From Seminavis robusta (Eukaryota; Bacillariophyta; Bacillariophyceae; Naviculales; Naviculaceae): a DNA stretch of 64,000 nucleotides. Below, in pieces: positions 43,605 through 56,800 of this stretch. Made by a program: the position numbers and the translations under genes. The notes beneath the pieces are model-generated. The model was not told the DNA's origin and did not search any database. It saw only the letters and a program-made list of their open reading frames with translations. The stretch lies in contig CAICTM010000018.1 of the NCBI GenBank assembly GCA_903772945.1, positions 1 through 64,000 of the forward strand, in the 5' to 3' direction. How positions within the stretch are numbered: the stretch's first letter is position 1; each line of letters opens with the position of its first letter.

Positions 43605-46050
43605 TTCTTAGTCTGTTGTTTCCTTGGTCTGTGAGCAAGAAAGCTTTTTGTGGGAGGAAGAGGAAAAGGAGAGGAAGGCTCCAGTGCTCTTGCTTCTACT
43701 GAGCAGCAAGCAAGCCTTTCCTTGCAGTACCGAGAACTAGCTAGCTAGTAGTGGTGCCGGCAGCTTTGGTGGTGATTAGATTAGCGACATCTGGAGAAGT
43801 AAGACTGTCGAATGATAAGCTCGACCACCGTGTGGGCTTGCGGGAGGAAAGGTAGACAAGTGATGCTGCAGGATTGGATGATGCAACGGCACCGGTACTC
43901 GGAACTTATACGGTTGCCATATCAAGCTTTGGTCTTTATTCATGCTTAATGACCCAGGAAGACAAGGAGAAGTTTCCAAAGGTTTTGTGACTAACGCGAA
44001 GCAGAAGCCACCTTAGCATCTTTTTCCTCTCAAAGAAGGGAAGTTGTCAATCAACTGCTCACTCTTTCAATAACCAGCTCACAATTCAACCGCAGACTTT
44101 GTTGGGCCAGCTGTGGGCCTATTGCCATCCATTTCTAGATAGATCAGTAGCGTCGATTCGATTCTTTTCACCTGCTCGGTGGTGGTTGGGGAATTCAAAG
44201 TAGGTTTTGGAAGGATTCGTTGTTGCATCTACAAGCTCATCTACATGTACTAGACTACAATACATTTACAATCAAGGGTCATAAGTCTGAAACTTCGACG
44301 TCAACACAGCCAGGTATTGGCCGGCTAGCTAGAGGAGAATCATCGATCAAAGAAAGTAGCAGATGCGCCTTTCTTGCCTTTGCTGTTCAGTATCGAAGCG
44401 TTCCTTGTTCATCTCCCTATTTCTGATGCTACATGTTGGTCCCTGGTATGAGCGGCAGGCTATTGCTACTGCCTGCAATCTGCTCCATCGTTTTAGCATA
44501 ATATTTTCCTATCTGAGCATCCAGTTGGTCTTGCATGTTACGTTGCCTGGGAAGTGATTGGTTGGCTGAGGAAGCCGAGCCACTCGCTCGCACAGAGCTA
44601 CCACCAAACATCCAGGTAGGCACTCAGCCATCTCTCATTCCAATTTGACAACTCTACAGAGCAGTACATGTAGCTCTTTCTATCAATCTTGCAATCCAAA
44701 AGCTAGGTAGTCTAGGAGGTTGCAGCATCTATCTTTTGAACCAGCCAGTTTGGATCCGATGGATTCTCAAGGTTAGATGGACCAAGATTGCTGGGGGGCA
44801 GCTTGGTTTCGGCGGTGGGGCAACGTGGCAACAGAGCTGCAACACACAGCACAAGTTGGAAGATCGGGTGACGAATGAATTCTACTAGAAATAAGTGTGA
44901 AGTTAACGGGTACCAGTATTAATATCTTAGCCAGCTGGTAGCTACATTGTCATGTATGTACTGTAGACTGGAGATGCATGCGCATGCAGCATGCAGGGCT
45001 CCTTCGGTACTCGAGTGGCAGACACTTTCTCAGAAGGTCAATAATTGAGGAGCTAATTGAGGTGAAGGCAAACTGGAAACAAACCATTTTCAGAACTCCA
45101 TTCCTCAGCGCTTCTTCCATTCTTTGCTCCTCTCCAGAAGGTTTGCTTCTGAGCTCTTTGCGGCTTTGCAGCCTGCGCGGGTACAGTATTATGTATTATG
45201 TACTCGTCTACCGTCTACACGTACTCGTAACTCGTAAGCTTACTCGTATCCAGATTCCAGAAGTTAGAAGTCTGGGCAGTGTAAGGAAACTCCATAAATC
45301 TCGACGTACAGTGGGTCTTTCCAAAACCACCGAGGAGCTCTGTGGAAGAGCTGAGGAAGCCAGTTTCTGAGCTTGCCTTGGATCTGTAAAAGCCAATAGT
45401 TGGGTTTCTTCCTATAGCTTTGGCCATCGAAATCGACACGAGGACAACAGTGCCGGTAGGCGAACGAAAAGCACTGACGCTCTACTCCAATCGGCTCTCC
45501 AATCTCCGTGAGCATTTTAGACTACAGGCTACAGGGTACGAAGTACACATGATCAGTACGAGTTTCGGTTGCGACGAGCTAGCTACTGAGTAGCTTCCAA
45601 AACAAAAATGTCAAATAATGCCAAGGAACCCCAATGGCAAGAACAAGAAATCAGTGGAAATCTTGGTGGGATAGCGTCAGTGTTCATGGATACATCTATC
45701 ATAAAGTAAGAGCAATCTGTTCCACTGTTCCAGGTCACACCAGATACCGGTAGGTCTTGGAATTGCGGGGACAGGATTTTGGAGCATGGAGATTTTTGCC
45801 ATTGCGAAACTGCTGGTTCCTCTTTCCTCTGATGAATCCTTCCAAGTTTTGCTTAGTCGAGTCGAGTCGTCTTGAGTGACAGCCGAGGAGTACTGTAGTA
45901 CGGTAGAGTTGAGTCATTTGAGTCGAGTTGTCACACCCTAGTAGCCGGTCCTAGGTGGCGTCAAGGCAATGGATGGGATCTGTTGGGCATCCCATGTTAT
46001 CCAACCTTGTCAAAACCAGGAGCGTTGCTCAAGGCTCAAGGTGGTGTTTA
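43605..46050. promoter_or_regulatory. Intergenic, upstream of the cyclase-PDE gene
   Basis: No gene is supported. CTAGCTAG occurs near 43739 and 44326, TACCGGTA at 45745-45752, GAGTC-type pentamers at about 45857-45926, and ACTCGTA is repeated at about 45200-45250. Proximal sequence may be the promoter of the minus-strand receptor. Confidence 0.4.
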
Positions 46051-46402
46051 GGGCAGAGTTTTGAAACTCTGCCCTAATTATACTGCCCTAATTATAATTA
46101 GGGCAGAGTTTCAAACTCTACCCAAAATTTCAAACTCTGCCCTAAATTAGGGCAGAGTTTCAAACTCTACCCTAAATTAGGGCATGGTTTCAAAACTCTA
46201 CCCTATAATTAGGGCAGAGTTTCATAGTATTTACTATGCAGTCCCGTTTCGATTTAGGGCAGAGTTTCAAACTCTGCCCTAAATTTCAAACTCTGCCCTA
46301 AATTAGGGCAGAGTTTCAAACTCTACCCTAACCCTAAATTAGGGCATGGTTTCAAAACTCTACCCTATAATTAGGGCAGAGTTTCAACTCTGCCCTACAG
46401 CG
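46050..46402. repeat. Dense palindromic array with TTAGGG/CCCTAA cores
   Basis: A half-unit close to TTAGGGCAGAGTTTC and its reverse complement occur about a dozen times in alternating orientation over 350 bp, so nearly every unit can pair with its neighbour. A variant half-unit has GGGCATGGTTTC. A larger block seems duplicated (about 46140-46220 and about 46300-46390). The hexamers look telomere-like but are spaced by other sequence. The array lies about 640 bp beyond the stop codon of the transposase-like gene. Confidence 0.8.
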
Positions 46403-46530
46403 AATCCTACCCTAAATCCTGGGTTCCCCATGCGGACCCGCTGAGGCACGCTCCAGAGGCAAGTTAACCAACCAACCCTGCAGCTGGTTACCAGCAGGGA
46501 GCCAGGGAATGGATCAATGAGATCAGCCTG

Positions 46531-46570
46531 GCATAGCTGAGCATAACTGAGCATAGCTGAGCATAACTGG
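46531..46570. repeat. Decamer tandem repeat
   Basis: Four tandem copies of GCATAGCTGA or GCATAACTGA alternate, the last ending in GG. Confidence 0.8.
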
Positions 46571-47041
46571 CTCCATCAGATGGATGGACAGCCTGGTCAC
46601 ATGGCCTGCCCCCATGGGACATTTAGGGGGGGTTAGGCACCCGCCCGAGGGCGGGGGAGGGGAAGAAAAAGAGGGAGAGGGTTAGATTCCAGGTTCCGTC
46701 ACAGGCCGACAATCCAGACATGGACTCTAATTGAAATTCGTCCGAAGAACACATCTGGATATATACAAAAGAGGGGCGTAGGCAATGACCCTACCTGAGT
46801 GTTATATAAATTGGTCATACCCCACTCTCTTAAGTGTTGATCGTCATGTAAGTGTCATCTCCAGCGTCACACCAGAATTCAAACTGATGTACCAGTAACC
46901 CGGTGCTATTTTTTTCTCGGAGCAGAAATCCCTTTCCCACAATTCAAAAAACCTTCCTTTATCCGTACAGCTAGCATGGCTCACTTTTTTGGAGAACGAT
47001 CGGAATCAACAGCATTATTTATTATTTTGGTTTCTATTATC

Positions 47042-47272
47042 CTACGAAATGGAATACCCATGCAATCGATAGCGACAATGATGATCATGCGGCGGACAAC
47101 CGACGCGTCGCTGGAGCCATTGTGAGTACGGAACACAGCAACCTCTCATCGGCGGTAGGTAATAAGCTGGAAAAGCTGGCAGGATGGGAGCCAAATTTTG
47201 CATCTGGAGCATCGCGATTTGCTGTTGCATCATTTGAATTTGAACCTGTTGTTGTTGTTGCTGCTGCTGCCG

Positions 47273-47319
<47 letters not shown>

Positions 47320-50053
47320 GGCGAAGGCGATTACATTGATTAACATAATTGTTTCTTGTCGTTGCTAAAGCACGTTCTGGAGCAGGGGCCGGATTTGAAT
47401 TTGAATTGGCAGTTACAAGGGTCGCTGTTGGAGCTACCGGCGTTACTGGTTCAATCGCTGGTTCGTCGCATAACACGCACAAAAAATGGTAAGTTGGCGA
47501 GTATTTTTGCAGTTTTGGCTTCACCGTGGTAATGTACTCAGAGAAGAACCGTTCCCCATTATCCGCAGGTAATTTCTCAGCTTTTGGAAATGGGATTTCT
47601 GCAACACCGCAAGCAGAAGCCATCTTGTTAATGAACCACAGCTCCGAATGGTTCCAAAATGCAACCACTCTCTCCCATCCTGCTGGAATTGGCCGGTTAT
47701 TGTCTTCCTGTCGAATCGAAATCAACGATCTTTTGTGTCTGATTCGGAGATTGTACCGAGCTGTTCCACAAAGGTTGAGATTGTCCGCCAAGCTCCTTCG
47801 CATTCCTCCATTCGCAAAATGAGCAAATCGGTCATGAAAAGCTTCCAGTTTCGATTCTCCCCTTTGCGAAAGGTACTCGGTAAGTTGGTGCTTGGAGTTG
47901 CTGGAAGGAATGATCTTGTCATACATATCATCGAGTGGAAGTGGATCTGACAAGTGCACTGCTTTCTGTTTGCAGTTTTCCAAGGCGCCCTTGGTGTCCT
48001 CTGTAAATAAAGGGAACTTTTTGACTGGATCAAGTCTGCCACCGGCTGGGCTATTTACAGGATCCGAAGAGGTCACTTTGTACGTACAGAACCACTCGTC
48101 TAACATCTGTGTGATGGTTGCTGCACTACGGAGAGTCTTGCGAAGGTATTTGCCGTATCGCTGCCTGAAAATACGCGTTCGTTTGAGCTCCTTGATCTCC
48201 TCTGAGGAGTAACGCCTTCCGGTGACTGATAATGAACCATCCTTGAGAGCTGCCAACAGCTTTTCCCAGTCATCCGGTGAGTAATCATATATGCAGAAAA
48301 GCAAGTCAAGAATGGCATCATAATAGTCAATGTGTCCCTTTCTCAGAGTTGATGTGATCCTCTTTTCGAAATGAAACAGGCCCAGGCGACCTTCTAGATT
48401 TGGAAAGATCTGATCCCAGAACTCTTTCTTGTTTGGCCATGTGTCACTGTACATTGCCTGTGGAGAGAAGTGAGGCCTCTTCGACAACCAATGAGCTGCA
48501 TGGGAAAAGTGAATAGTCTTCGTTGTCGGAACAAGCACAGCTGTCGCGATTTCACCGGTTGACGTCGCGACGTCCCATACCGCCTCAGCTCCAAGATTCT
48601 TTTGGTAATTCTTTACGACTTGAAAGGTGTGGTCCTGGCAAAAGATCCCATTGTTACACTGTGCGTTCTGGATCTCTCGAGTGTGTCGATCATGGTCACT
48701 TATGCCCCACTGGTTAGGTGCAGAAGAGGCCTCATCAAAGACGTCTCGTATGGATTCTCCAAGGGGAGGAAACTGTCTAATATAGACACCATCCTTGTCG
48801 ATGTACCTCTGTATTTCCGAGTTTGGGCGCTGCTTTTTGAACTGCTCCGCGAATGAATAATATGATGAGACTCTTTGCAGGTACTCGCAGTTAATTGACT
48901 GGAAAAGCATCTTGCTGCATAACTCCCCGTTACCATAAGTTGCCATAATGGAACTAAAGACCTCTGTTGCTGTTCTGGAAAGATGGCAAACTTTAGTAGA
49001 TAGGGCATATTTCGGCTCGACAGGATAGGCGTTGGCAGCAAAAGTCGGTATATTGACCAAAACGTCATTTGAATTCGAATCAAACCGTCGTTTGCAGGTG
49101 TCGCAGACCATTGACAACACAATGCACCAGGCAGGAGCACCATCCAATCCAAATACAGGAAACAGCGTCTGGTTTTTCGAGAAGTTTGACCGTTCGTTGC
49201 AGAGCTTGCCATGACACTGTGCATTCGGACATGGAACGCATGAGAGGCCGAATCGATACCAGTCCACAAAGAGGAGCTTTTGCCCCACAATGGAGTGGTA
49301 GAATGGTTGTAGAATACCTTCAACAACAGGGACGGTTGTGGTGGGGCCTTGGAAGAAAGCAGTGAAGATGTCTTTGTTCTTGGGACGAATGATCTTTTCG
49401 GAAATCACAGTGGCAAAAGCCATCATTGCGAGTGGTGCCCCCTTTGACTTATGCTTGTCAATGAAGGCCTTGTCATGAACCATTTCAGTTACCGTCTGAC
49501 AAATCATATTCGACGACAAAAACGGTGTCACAGACTTGGTGGTGGACTTGGCCATTGGTTTACTCGGCGCTGTTGTTCGCCTTTGTGCAAAAAACTGCTC
49601 TCCTGCCTCCTTGGTTGAATGTTTCCAGCTTCCTTTCTCTTGCTCTGTAAGTGGCGTTGTGAATACTGTTTGGAGTCGCTTCTCCTCTTGCATGGTCACA
49701 ATTGTCTGCTCTGACAACTCTCCTTGCCCTTTGGTTGTCTGATTCTTAATGCAGAGGTCGTGGTGGCGCCTCTTTGGAACTCGAATGTTCAAGCCTTGTT
49801 TGATGAGGTGTCGAGCTTTACAGACCTTGCAGTTCTTTATTGCGTCGAACGCCACTCCTCCAAAGAGAGTTCCTTGGTCGCCTTTTCTCTTCTTCCTTCC
49901 GGCCTTCTTTCGTCCAGTGTTATTGCTGGCCAACTGATACCCTCTCTTTTGCTGCGAATTTCGCTGTTGACTTTGGCGGCCCATTCCCTCATTGTGAGGT
50001 GGAGCTGCTGGGCGCCTTGCATATGGATTCACTAGTGGGGGTCTACCGCTCAT
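47042..50053 (-). CDS. Transposase-like protein with zinc-binding cysteines and polyglutamine tail
   Basis: One intact frame of 1003 residues reads from the ATG at 50053. The N-terminus is basic (GRKKAGRKKRKGD), with likely zinc ligands in CKVCKARH and in CVPCPNAQCHGKLC plus CDTCKRRFD. The central part has a fold pattern I associate with DDE-type transposases: an Asp in FCQDHTFQVVKNYQ (about 473), strand-rich sequence, an Asp in MYSDTWPNKKEFW (about 542), then LFHFEKRITSTLRKGH. The third acidic residue could not be assigned. The tail has two glutamine runs split by Arg, then a Met/Gln helix. I cannot name the superfamily; KDZ-like or other Cys-cluster transposases are candidates. A palindrome array lies downstream, but no matching terminal inverted repeat was seen upstream. 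An unbroken frame suggests a young or domesticated gene. Confidence 0.65.
47243..47322 (-). repeat. CAA-rich trinucleotide repeat (polyglutamine)
   Basis: On the plus strand the run reads GTT repeated about fifteen times after a mixed GTT/GCT stretch. On the coding strand it gives 16 and 8 glutamines separated by Arg in the transposase-like protein. Confidence 0.9.
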
Positions 50054-50842
50054 GTTCGATGGTCTGTTTTGTAGTAGACGATGTATTGGGTAAGTTAATG
50101 ACCGGCAGCTTGGCTATTGACTGTCATTGTCGCGATGGAATCTTACTCTCTTCTTATTTTCCATTTGAAAATAGGGACTTGGTAGCACAGAGGTACGCAA
50201 ATTGATTGGTCTTATGTGTTATATAATGCATACGTAGTTGCTGATGTATACAGTGTCCTCCTCCAATCATATCACTGCCTTCTGCCGCTTAAAATCCCCA
50301 TGCAGAGTTGTCAGCGATAAAAGAGTGGCTCCTCGTCAGCTTTGAGAAAAGAGGTGACTGGGAAGACAGTTTTAGACGGGTAGGTGCGGTAAATATAGGG
50401 TTAAAGATATACTTTACTCTGCAAATTTGAATCAAAAATATGTTTTACCCCAACTACCTGTAGCCCAGAAGTGTCTTCCTGTGAGCACCTACACGTGTAC
50501 CGGTATGCGCGTCTGCTTTTTATCCCTAAAATATCCCCAATTTCGATCCATTATTTCACTGTCACCGGTCCGGCCAACAACAAGATTCGATTCGATTCAA
50601 GTCCAATGAGCCACCATGAAGAAAGCAGAACCAGGTCGTCTTCTCTTGAAAGCTCTGGGTGGATGATTGGACCTTTCTACGAGCTATTAGTCTAGTAGTA
50701 GTGGTACAGTAGCAGCCAGCTAGTTGGTTGGTGTAGCAGGATCCTGTAGTGGAGGAAGCTGTGTTGCTAGATCGAGAAAGCACCAAAAAAGTCAGGTGAG
50801 ATCAATTATAGTAGTGAGAAAGATTGATTCAATCCTTCGACC
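50054..50842. promoter_or_regulatory. Divergent intergenic region
   Basis: The region separates the transposase-like gene and the Cache/VWA receptor, which are transcribed away from each other. TACCGGTA is at 50498-50505 and GATTCGATTC at about 50585-50599. No gene or inverted terminal repeat was recognised. Confidence 0.4.
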
Positions 50843-53800
50843 ATGCCGGTCCATTTTGACCTTCCGGAAGCGGCCCCTCGAGATGAAAATGACGAAGATG
50901 ACACGGTCAAGATGATGTCCGAATCACAACATATTGGCTCGACATCCATGTCCCAATCACTGGTTGGATCGACGTCCATTCCTCAAATTCCCGATTTTCA
51001 ATTCTTGATGATGAGTCACCAAGACGGTCCTTTGAGCCGATGGGTATCCCGCACCCTCCAACGAACCGTCTTGAAGCCCCAGTACTACCTTCGTCGTCAG
51101 CTCTTCCTATCGTTTGGAACGACTGCCTTTTTGGCCATTTCCTTTTTCATTTTGATTGGAATTTTGACGGCGATTTGGTCGGGACAGTCCGTCATGGGAG
51201 AAGCACGCTTGGTACAAGAGGATTTGGCCCGCTACACACTCTCCACTTCGGCGAGATATGTAGCCGAGACAATAACCAAAAAGTTTCAAAACTTTGAAAC
51301 CGCATCCGATATACTGAGGGAAGCGACACGAGATCGGGTCGTCGGATACAAGCGACCCGATTTTATCACGCACAATCGAAGCGACAGTCATGTGCCCTTT
51401 GAAGATTGGGAAACGGGGCAAAGAGCCTATCCATTGGACACACCTGATTTACTCCAATTGGATTGGCAGTCCAGATCCAATTTTGAAACTCCACAAGAAG
51501 CAGCACGCCACTTGCAAGGACGAGAGCGGTGGTACAATCCAGAACTCCAAGTCTCCACAGCTTATGGAGTCTACTTTATGCAAGGTGATTGTGATCCCAT
51601 GGCATCTCCTGGTGATCCTGGGTACTACCCCTCTTGTACAGACGATAACAACAACTTACAAACCGGTGGAGTGGTGGCTCCCACTCGAGCCAATTACTTT
51701 CTGCACCAAAAAGCAAAAGATATTGTCTTTGTCCTCAAGGCACTTTTTGAAGCCGTCCCCAAAGCCAAACAGATTGGGGTCTACTTTGCCAATGCCGGTG
51801 CTGGTAGTTATGTCAAGTTTCCAGCATCCATGCGAGACTCTCGCTCCAATTTTTCGAGTGTCGGATGCGGTTGGGCTACAAATCTCACCAATCCATTGAC
51901 AGGTCGATTGCTCCTGGCGGCATCTGAACAAGCGCGTTGCCATGACGTTGTGGTTGTTAATAAGAATGAGACAACAGGCAACAATACTAATACCACCGTC
52001 AACAGATTTCCGTCTCGGGAGTACAACGCCCTCGAACGACCCTGGTGCATTCGTCAAGCCAAAGCCACACCGGGCCACGCCGTCTCGACAGGACCGTATT
52101 TGGATGCCGCATCGGGACAGGGACAATTGTGGATCATGACTTTTGGGCATGCCGTATACGATTTAATGTCCAAGGAATTCATTGGATGTACATTGGTGGA
52201 TGTCTCGGTCGATGATTTGCAAGAAACATTGGATCTCTTTCAATTGGGAAACACATCGTCCGTCGCTCTGATTCGCTGGGACGAAGATCAAGACATTACG
52301 GAAGGTGAAGCGGGGACTGTGATTTCGTGTGGAGGACAGTGTCAGTACGACAAGGAGCGAAGTGAGGCCTATCATATTACGAATTTCCCACAGTATTTTG
52401 GGATTGATGATGCACTGTTTGAGGAGATGCAAAACTTGGTCGATTATGAGCAAGTATGGGACCCCAAACAAGTCAAGAGTCTGTACAAAGAAACGCTCTA
52501 CACCAAGAATGGAAGACTCATCATGATGTATCCAGTGCCATATGTTCCTTCGGAATACGATCCCAACTACTCACCCAACTTTATGGTAGTCATGAGTATC
52601 ACCGAGGAAGAAATCTACGGGGAAAGCAACGACATGAACGCAGTGATTCGGAACGACATTACGGGAGCCATTTGGCAAGTCTCCTTGGTCGGTCTCTCGG
52701 GTCTGATCATCATCTTTCTATTTTTAACGTGGATCAGTTCCACCTTGACCAAGCCGTTGATGTGGATGCAAGAAACCACAGCTCAAGTCATCAACAATGC
52801 TGGGGGAGACGATCTGGCGGCGGGGACGAGAAGTACAGCCGCTGGAATGGCGCGGTGTAGTCCTCGGACCGAGGTGACAGTGCTGGTACGTAAGCAAAAA
52901 GGAAGTTACGGTACTTGTTTCGCCCTTCTGAATGCCGCTCACGTGCATGTCCTGTAGCTGTCAGAGTTTGAAATGATGATGGATGGATTCAGTGGCAAGG
53001 GCGCGGCCGAGATTGCCGATTCCAAGTGTTCCGAAGTCGAAAACAAATTCCAATGGCGAGAAACCTATCAAGTGTTGTATCCATTCAACTTTCGTACTGG
53101 TGGAATGACGGTCGAGAGCGACGACGACGTTGATGATCGCGGTCGAGAGGGAACTATAATTGACACAGCATCAGTGCGAACAGACGCTACCTTTTTGTCT
53201 GGTTTGACCGAGTACACCATTGTGCAAGCAATTACCAAACCCTATACGCGATTCTCCAATTCATTGTCAGAGACAATGTCCAACGTTGCCACAGCTAGCT
53301 ACACCGCTGGCGTTGAGAAGCTTCCTGGGTGGGCTCAACGCATGCTCTTGAAGGATGACGAAGACGATGATATGCCGGACTACGTTGTCTCGCCACCGAA
53401 GGTGAACTATGGGCCCAATATGAGGTCCTCGACATCAGGGAACGATGATGCGAGGCGTTTTGTGGAAGTATCGAGTTCGTCACGTGTGTTTTGGTGGGTG
53501 ACCTGTGTCATTGGAGTCCCCATGCTACTGACAGCCAGTAAGTTGGCATACTGTGTGGATCTCTCGGAGTTTTGACTGCATGCTTGATTGGTGCCTCAAC
53601 GTAGTCTCTGCTCTTCTCAAAGGTGTTGTGGTCTCGTTGAATGAAGTCTGGATCAGAGACAACTTGGAAATTTGGATGCGCGACGTGAAGTATTCCTCCT
53701 TTAAGCTGGAGCAAGATGCTATCGTAACAGCTACCCTTTCCAGAGCGGTGTTTGGTGAAGAAGTGATGGCTCGTTTCATGCGTGACTTGCATCTAGTTTC

Positions 53801-56800
53801 GCGAACTGCGGGGTGGCTTTTGTTCGGGGCTTTGAATAGGTCAGCAACCTTGACTTTGATGCGGGCGGGATCAGAGGAATGCAAGCATTATGATCCCAAC
53901 GACAGCCCAATATGCCCCTGGAGGGAGACTGAAATTCCTTGCGACTGGTAAGCGCAGGAAGGGGAAGACTTTGTGCACTTTCTGCACACGTAAAGCTCAC
54001 AAACTCACGCTTTTCTGCTACTTGCAGTGGCTGGAATGACAACTATGCAAGCGAGGGTCAGTGCACAGATATCCTGGAAGTGGAAGGGGTTGACCCAAGA
54101 TACCAACAGTCCTATGTGGTAGGAGGGCAGAAGACAGACATCGAGCCAACCACCGGCAATCGGTATCCAGATTTGAACCGCTCTATCATTCGATATCCAA
54201 ACCTTACTGCATGGTGGGATGCCCCTGTAGGTCCATGACGTTGCTAGAGACTCCTCCACACCTCCACCGCAACTCTCACACACTTTCCCCTGTTGCATCA
54301 TCAGAGCGAAATGGTGGGGTCGTATAAGGGAGCTTCAGCTTCAGGTTACGAGACTACTTACGATCGCGTTCGAGTTTTGTCTGCTTTGGCAGCAATATCG
54401 ATGCCATTGTATAACTACAACCCTGGTAAGGGAGAGACTGTGAACTTGGGTTCTTGGGTTGGTTTGCAGGCTGACGGCATGGTAAGATGAATCAAATCAA
54501 AACGAATCTTTCTGATGGATTGCCTCCCCTCTTTTTCCTTACAATGCATCCGTCGCTACTTTTTCATAGCTGCTTGGATACGCCGGATGTGACGGCTCAA
54601 CTGCGGAGAACGCATTCTTTCTATCAAGTGTGAACAACAACGCTTTTAAAATCGCACCGGGGTTGTGCCCGGAAGGATCGTATGGTTATGATTGCCGCTG
54701 TAGAGATTGGTTTGTCAGGCCAAATGAGACAGGTCTCTACATCACCCCGCCCTATGTGTTTGCAGGCTCTGGCAAGGTGTAAGTGGGATCAAGCTGAGAC
54801 TTTGTAAACATGAAATGAACGGCTAAATATTTTACTCTCTTGCCATCCAGTGGGACAAGCGCCGCCGTTTCGATCAAACATCCCGATACTGAAGAATTGA
54901 TCGCCGTGGCGGACGTTGACTTTCTGCCAGAAGCATTCACCAGTGCCCTTGGACCGGACAACACAATTGTGGGTGAGGGGGACTCGGGGTTTCCTTTCGT
55001 AATAACACCTGGTACGTGATGGCATTGCTTCCGTCGTCTGGTTGGCAGCATCTCGCTCACACGTCACTTTCTCCTGCAGAGGAAGACGTCTCCGGGGGCA
55101 ACACGATCTTCGGACCAAACTAGTGAGTAAGCTTACTGAACGTGTATTGATATGTTTATTGGATGTGTATTGTACGCTTTCTGAATGTAATGTGTATACT
55201 AAACTGCTGCTTTCCTTTGTTATTTGCAAGCAATTTGAGCCAGGGTTCTAGACACATCCTCAATGTGACCATGCCAGAAGACGGGAAGGGGACCGAGAAT
55301 CGTCGAAAATTTGCCGAGACAGTACAGAAAATGGAGGAAGGCCAGACTGGAACCGCGTCATTTGTTCGAATGTATGATGGAGAAGAGCATATCGTTTTCC
55401 TAGCGTACGCCCCGGTATACGTTAGGTTGATGAGACCCCTTGACCACCGCGACTTTGCGGCACCTGTCAACGTTACTGCCAGGCTCGTCTATTCTCTCGG
55501 AATTGCCGTTGATGTATCTGACCTCTATTTAAGATTCGTTGCCGTCGAGGGAAGGGTTGACGCTCAATTGAAGCTTGCAAGAGGCTTCTCAATTGCTGCC
55601 ATGGTTGTCATTGCAGTCAGCTTTACCATACTCACTTACTACATCTCATTAAATGTTGTGAGACCGATCATTGCGCTTACAAAGATCTGCAAGAGTATCA
55701 AAGACAAGAGCCTTCGTGATGACATACCAGATGTCGAAGGAGGGAGCAAGGAGGTTTCCTTCGTCCATGAGTCATTTCAGCAATTGATGAAAGTGGTTCG
55801 CTTTGCCAACACAGGTACAGTAAAAGAGTCTTACACCTCCTCTGTCATTTGTGCCTTGTGCTCACCCACATTCCTTCTATGCCCAGCCTTTTTTGCTGGC
55901 GATCGCACACAATCATGCCACGCTATGGAAGATGCCCTCGCTCTGTTCATGAAGGTATGATTCGTTCGACAAAGCGGTCCGCCCATTACCTTGGTGGCCA
56001 TATAATCTAACCGAATTCGTGACAGCTTGGCAATCAAAAGGCGATTGGTGTGGCAAACAATAATGTGAGAATTGTCTTTGTTTCTCTGCGTCACGATACG
56101 AACTTAAGAAAAGCTCATCTTCTTGATTCAATAGCTGGGGACGATGGTGCTGCAGGAACAAATGGAGAGTCACGGCACTGATAGATTGTTCGACAATAGG
56201 TGAGCCCACCTTGGCATATTCCATGTTCCTTTGTTTTGCGTATAGCTGTATCTAATAATGGACTGTGTTCTCTCGTCCACTGTAGTATGTTTGGAATTTG
56301 CATTTCTGAAATCTACGCTGTGGGCATAAGCTACTTTGACGAGGCGATTCGTCACGGTTCCTTTGAATACGAGATCAGCAAAGACACTGATGACCAAGGT
56401 TCCTACGCGAAACAGGTTCGTTCCTTGGCCCATTGTTGCATTGGACTCGTCTCCGCTCATCTCGCCCGTTTTGTTTTGTTTTGTTTTGTTTTGTACACAG
56501 CTTGCGAATAGGTACTTCAACCGAGGGATGTTTCTGGTGGTAAGTAACCATTTCCGGCTCGACCCGAATTGTCGGTTTTCTTGCTCGGTTTTGCCAACAT
56601 TGTTTCTAACAATAACCTTTTAGGTTGTCCGTCATCATCCGCTTTGTCCCAGCTGGATCCAAGAAGACGGTGTAAGTGACATTCTTCGTGCCAAAGACCT
56701 TGATTTAGAGGTTCTTCAGTTTCTTCACCAGTACGAGATCTTTGAGGAACAGGAAGTGGATGAATTTGAGCGAATCTTGCGCCGTTCTCGAGGTCTGCTC

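Noticed and set aside
46050-46402. Internal telomere tract
   Set aside because: TTAGGG/CCCTAA hexamers are not tandem but embedded in longer palindromic units, so this is a repeat array, not a telomere.
47122-47343. 73-residue plus-strand frame ending in polyvaline
   Set aside because: It is the antisense reading of the polyglutamine repeat in the transposase-like gene.
56672-56677. GTAAGT inside exon 15 of the receptor as a constitutive donor
   Set aside because: The sequence after it continues in frame with strong coding character up to the VWA domain; it is at most an alternative site.
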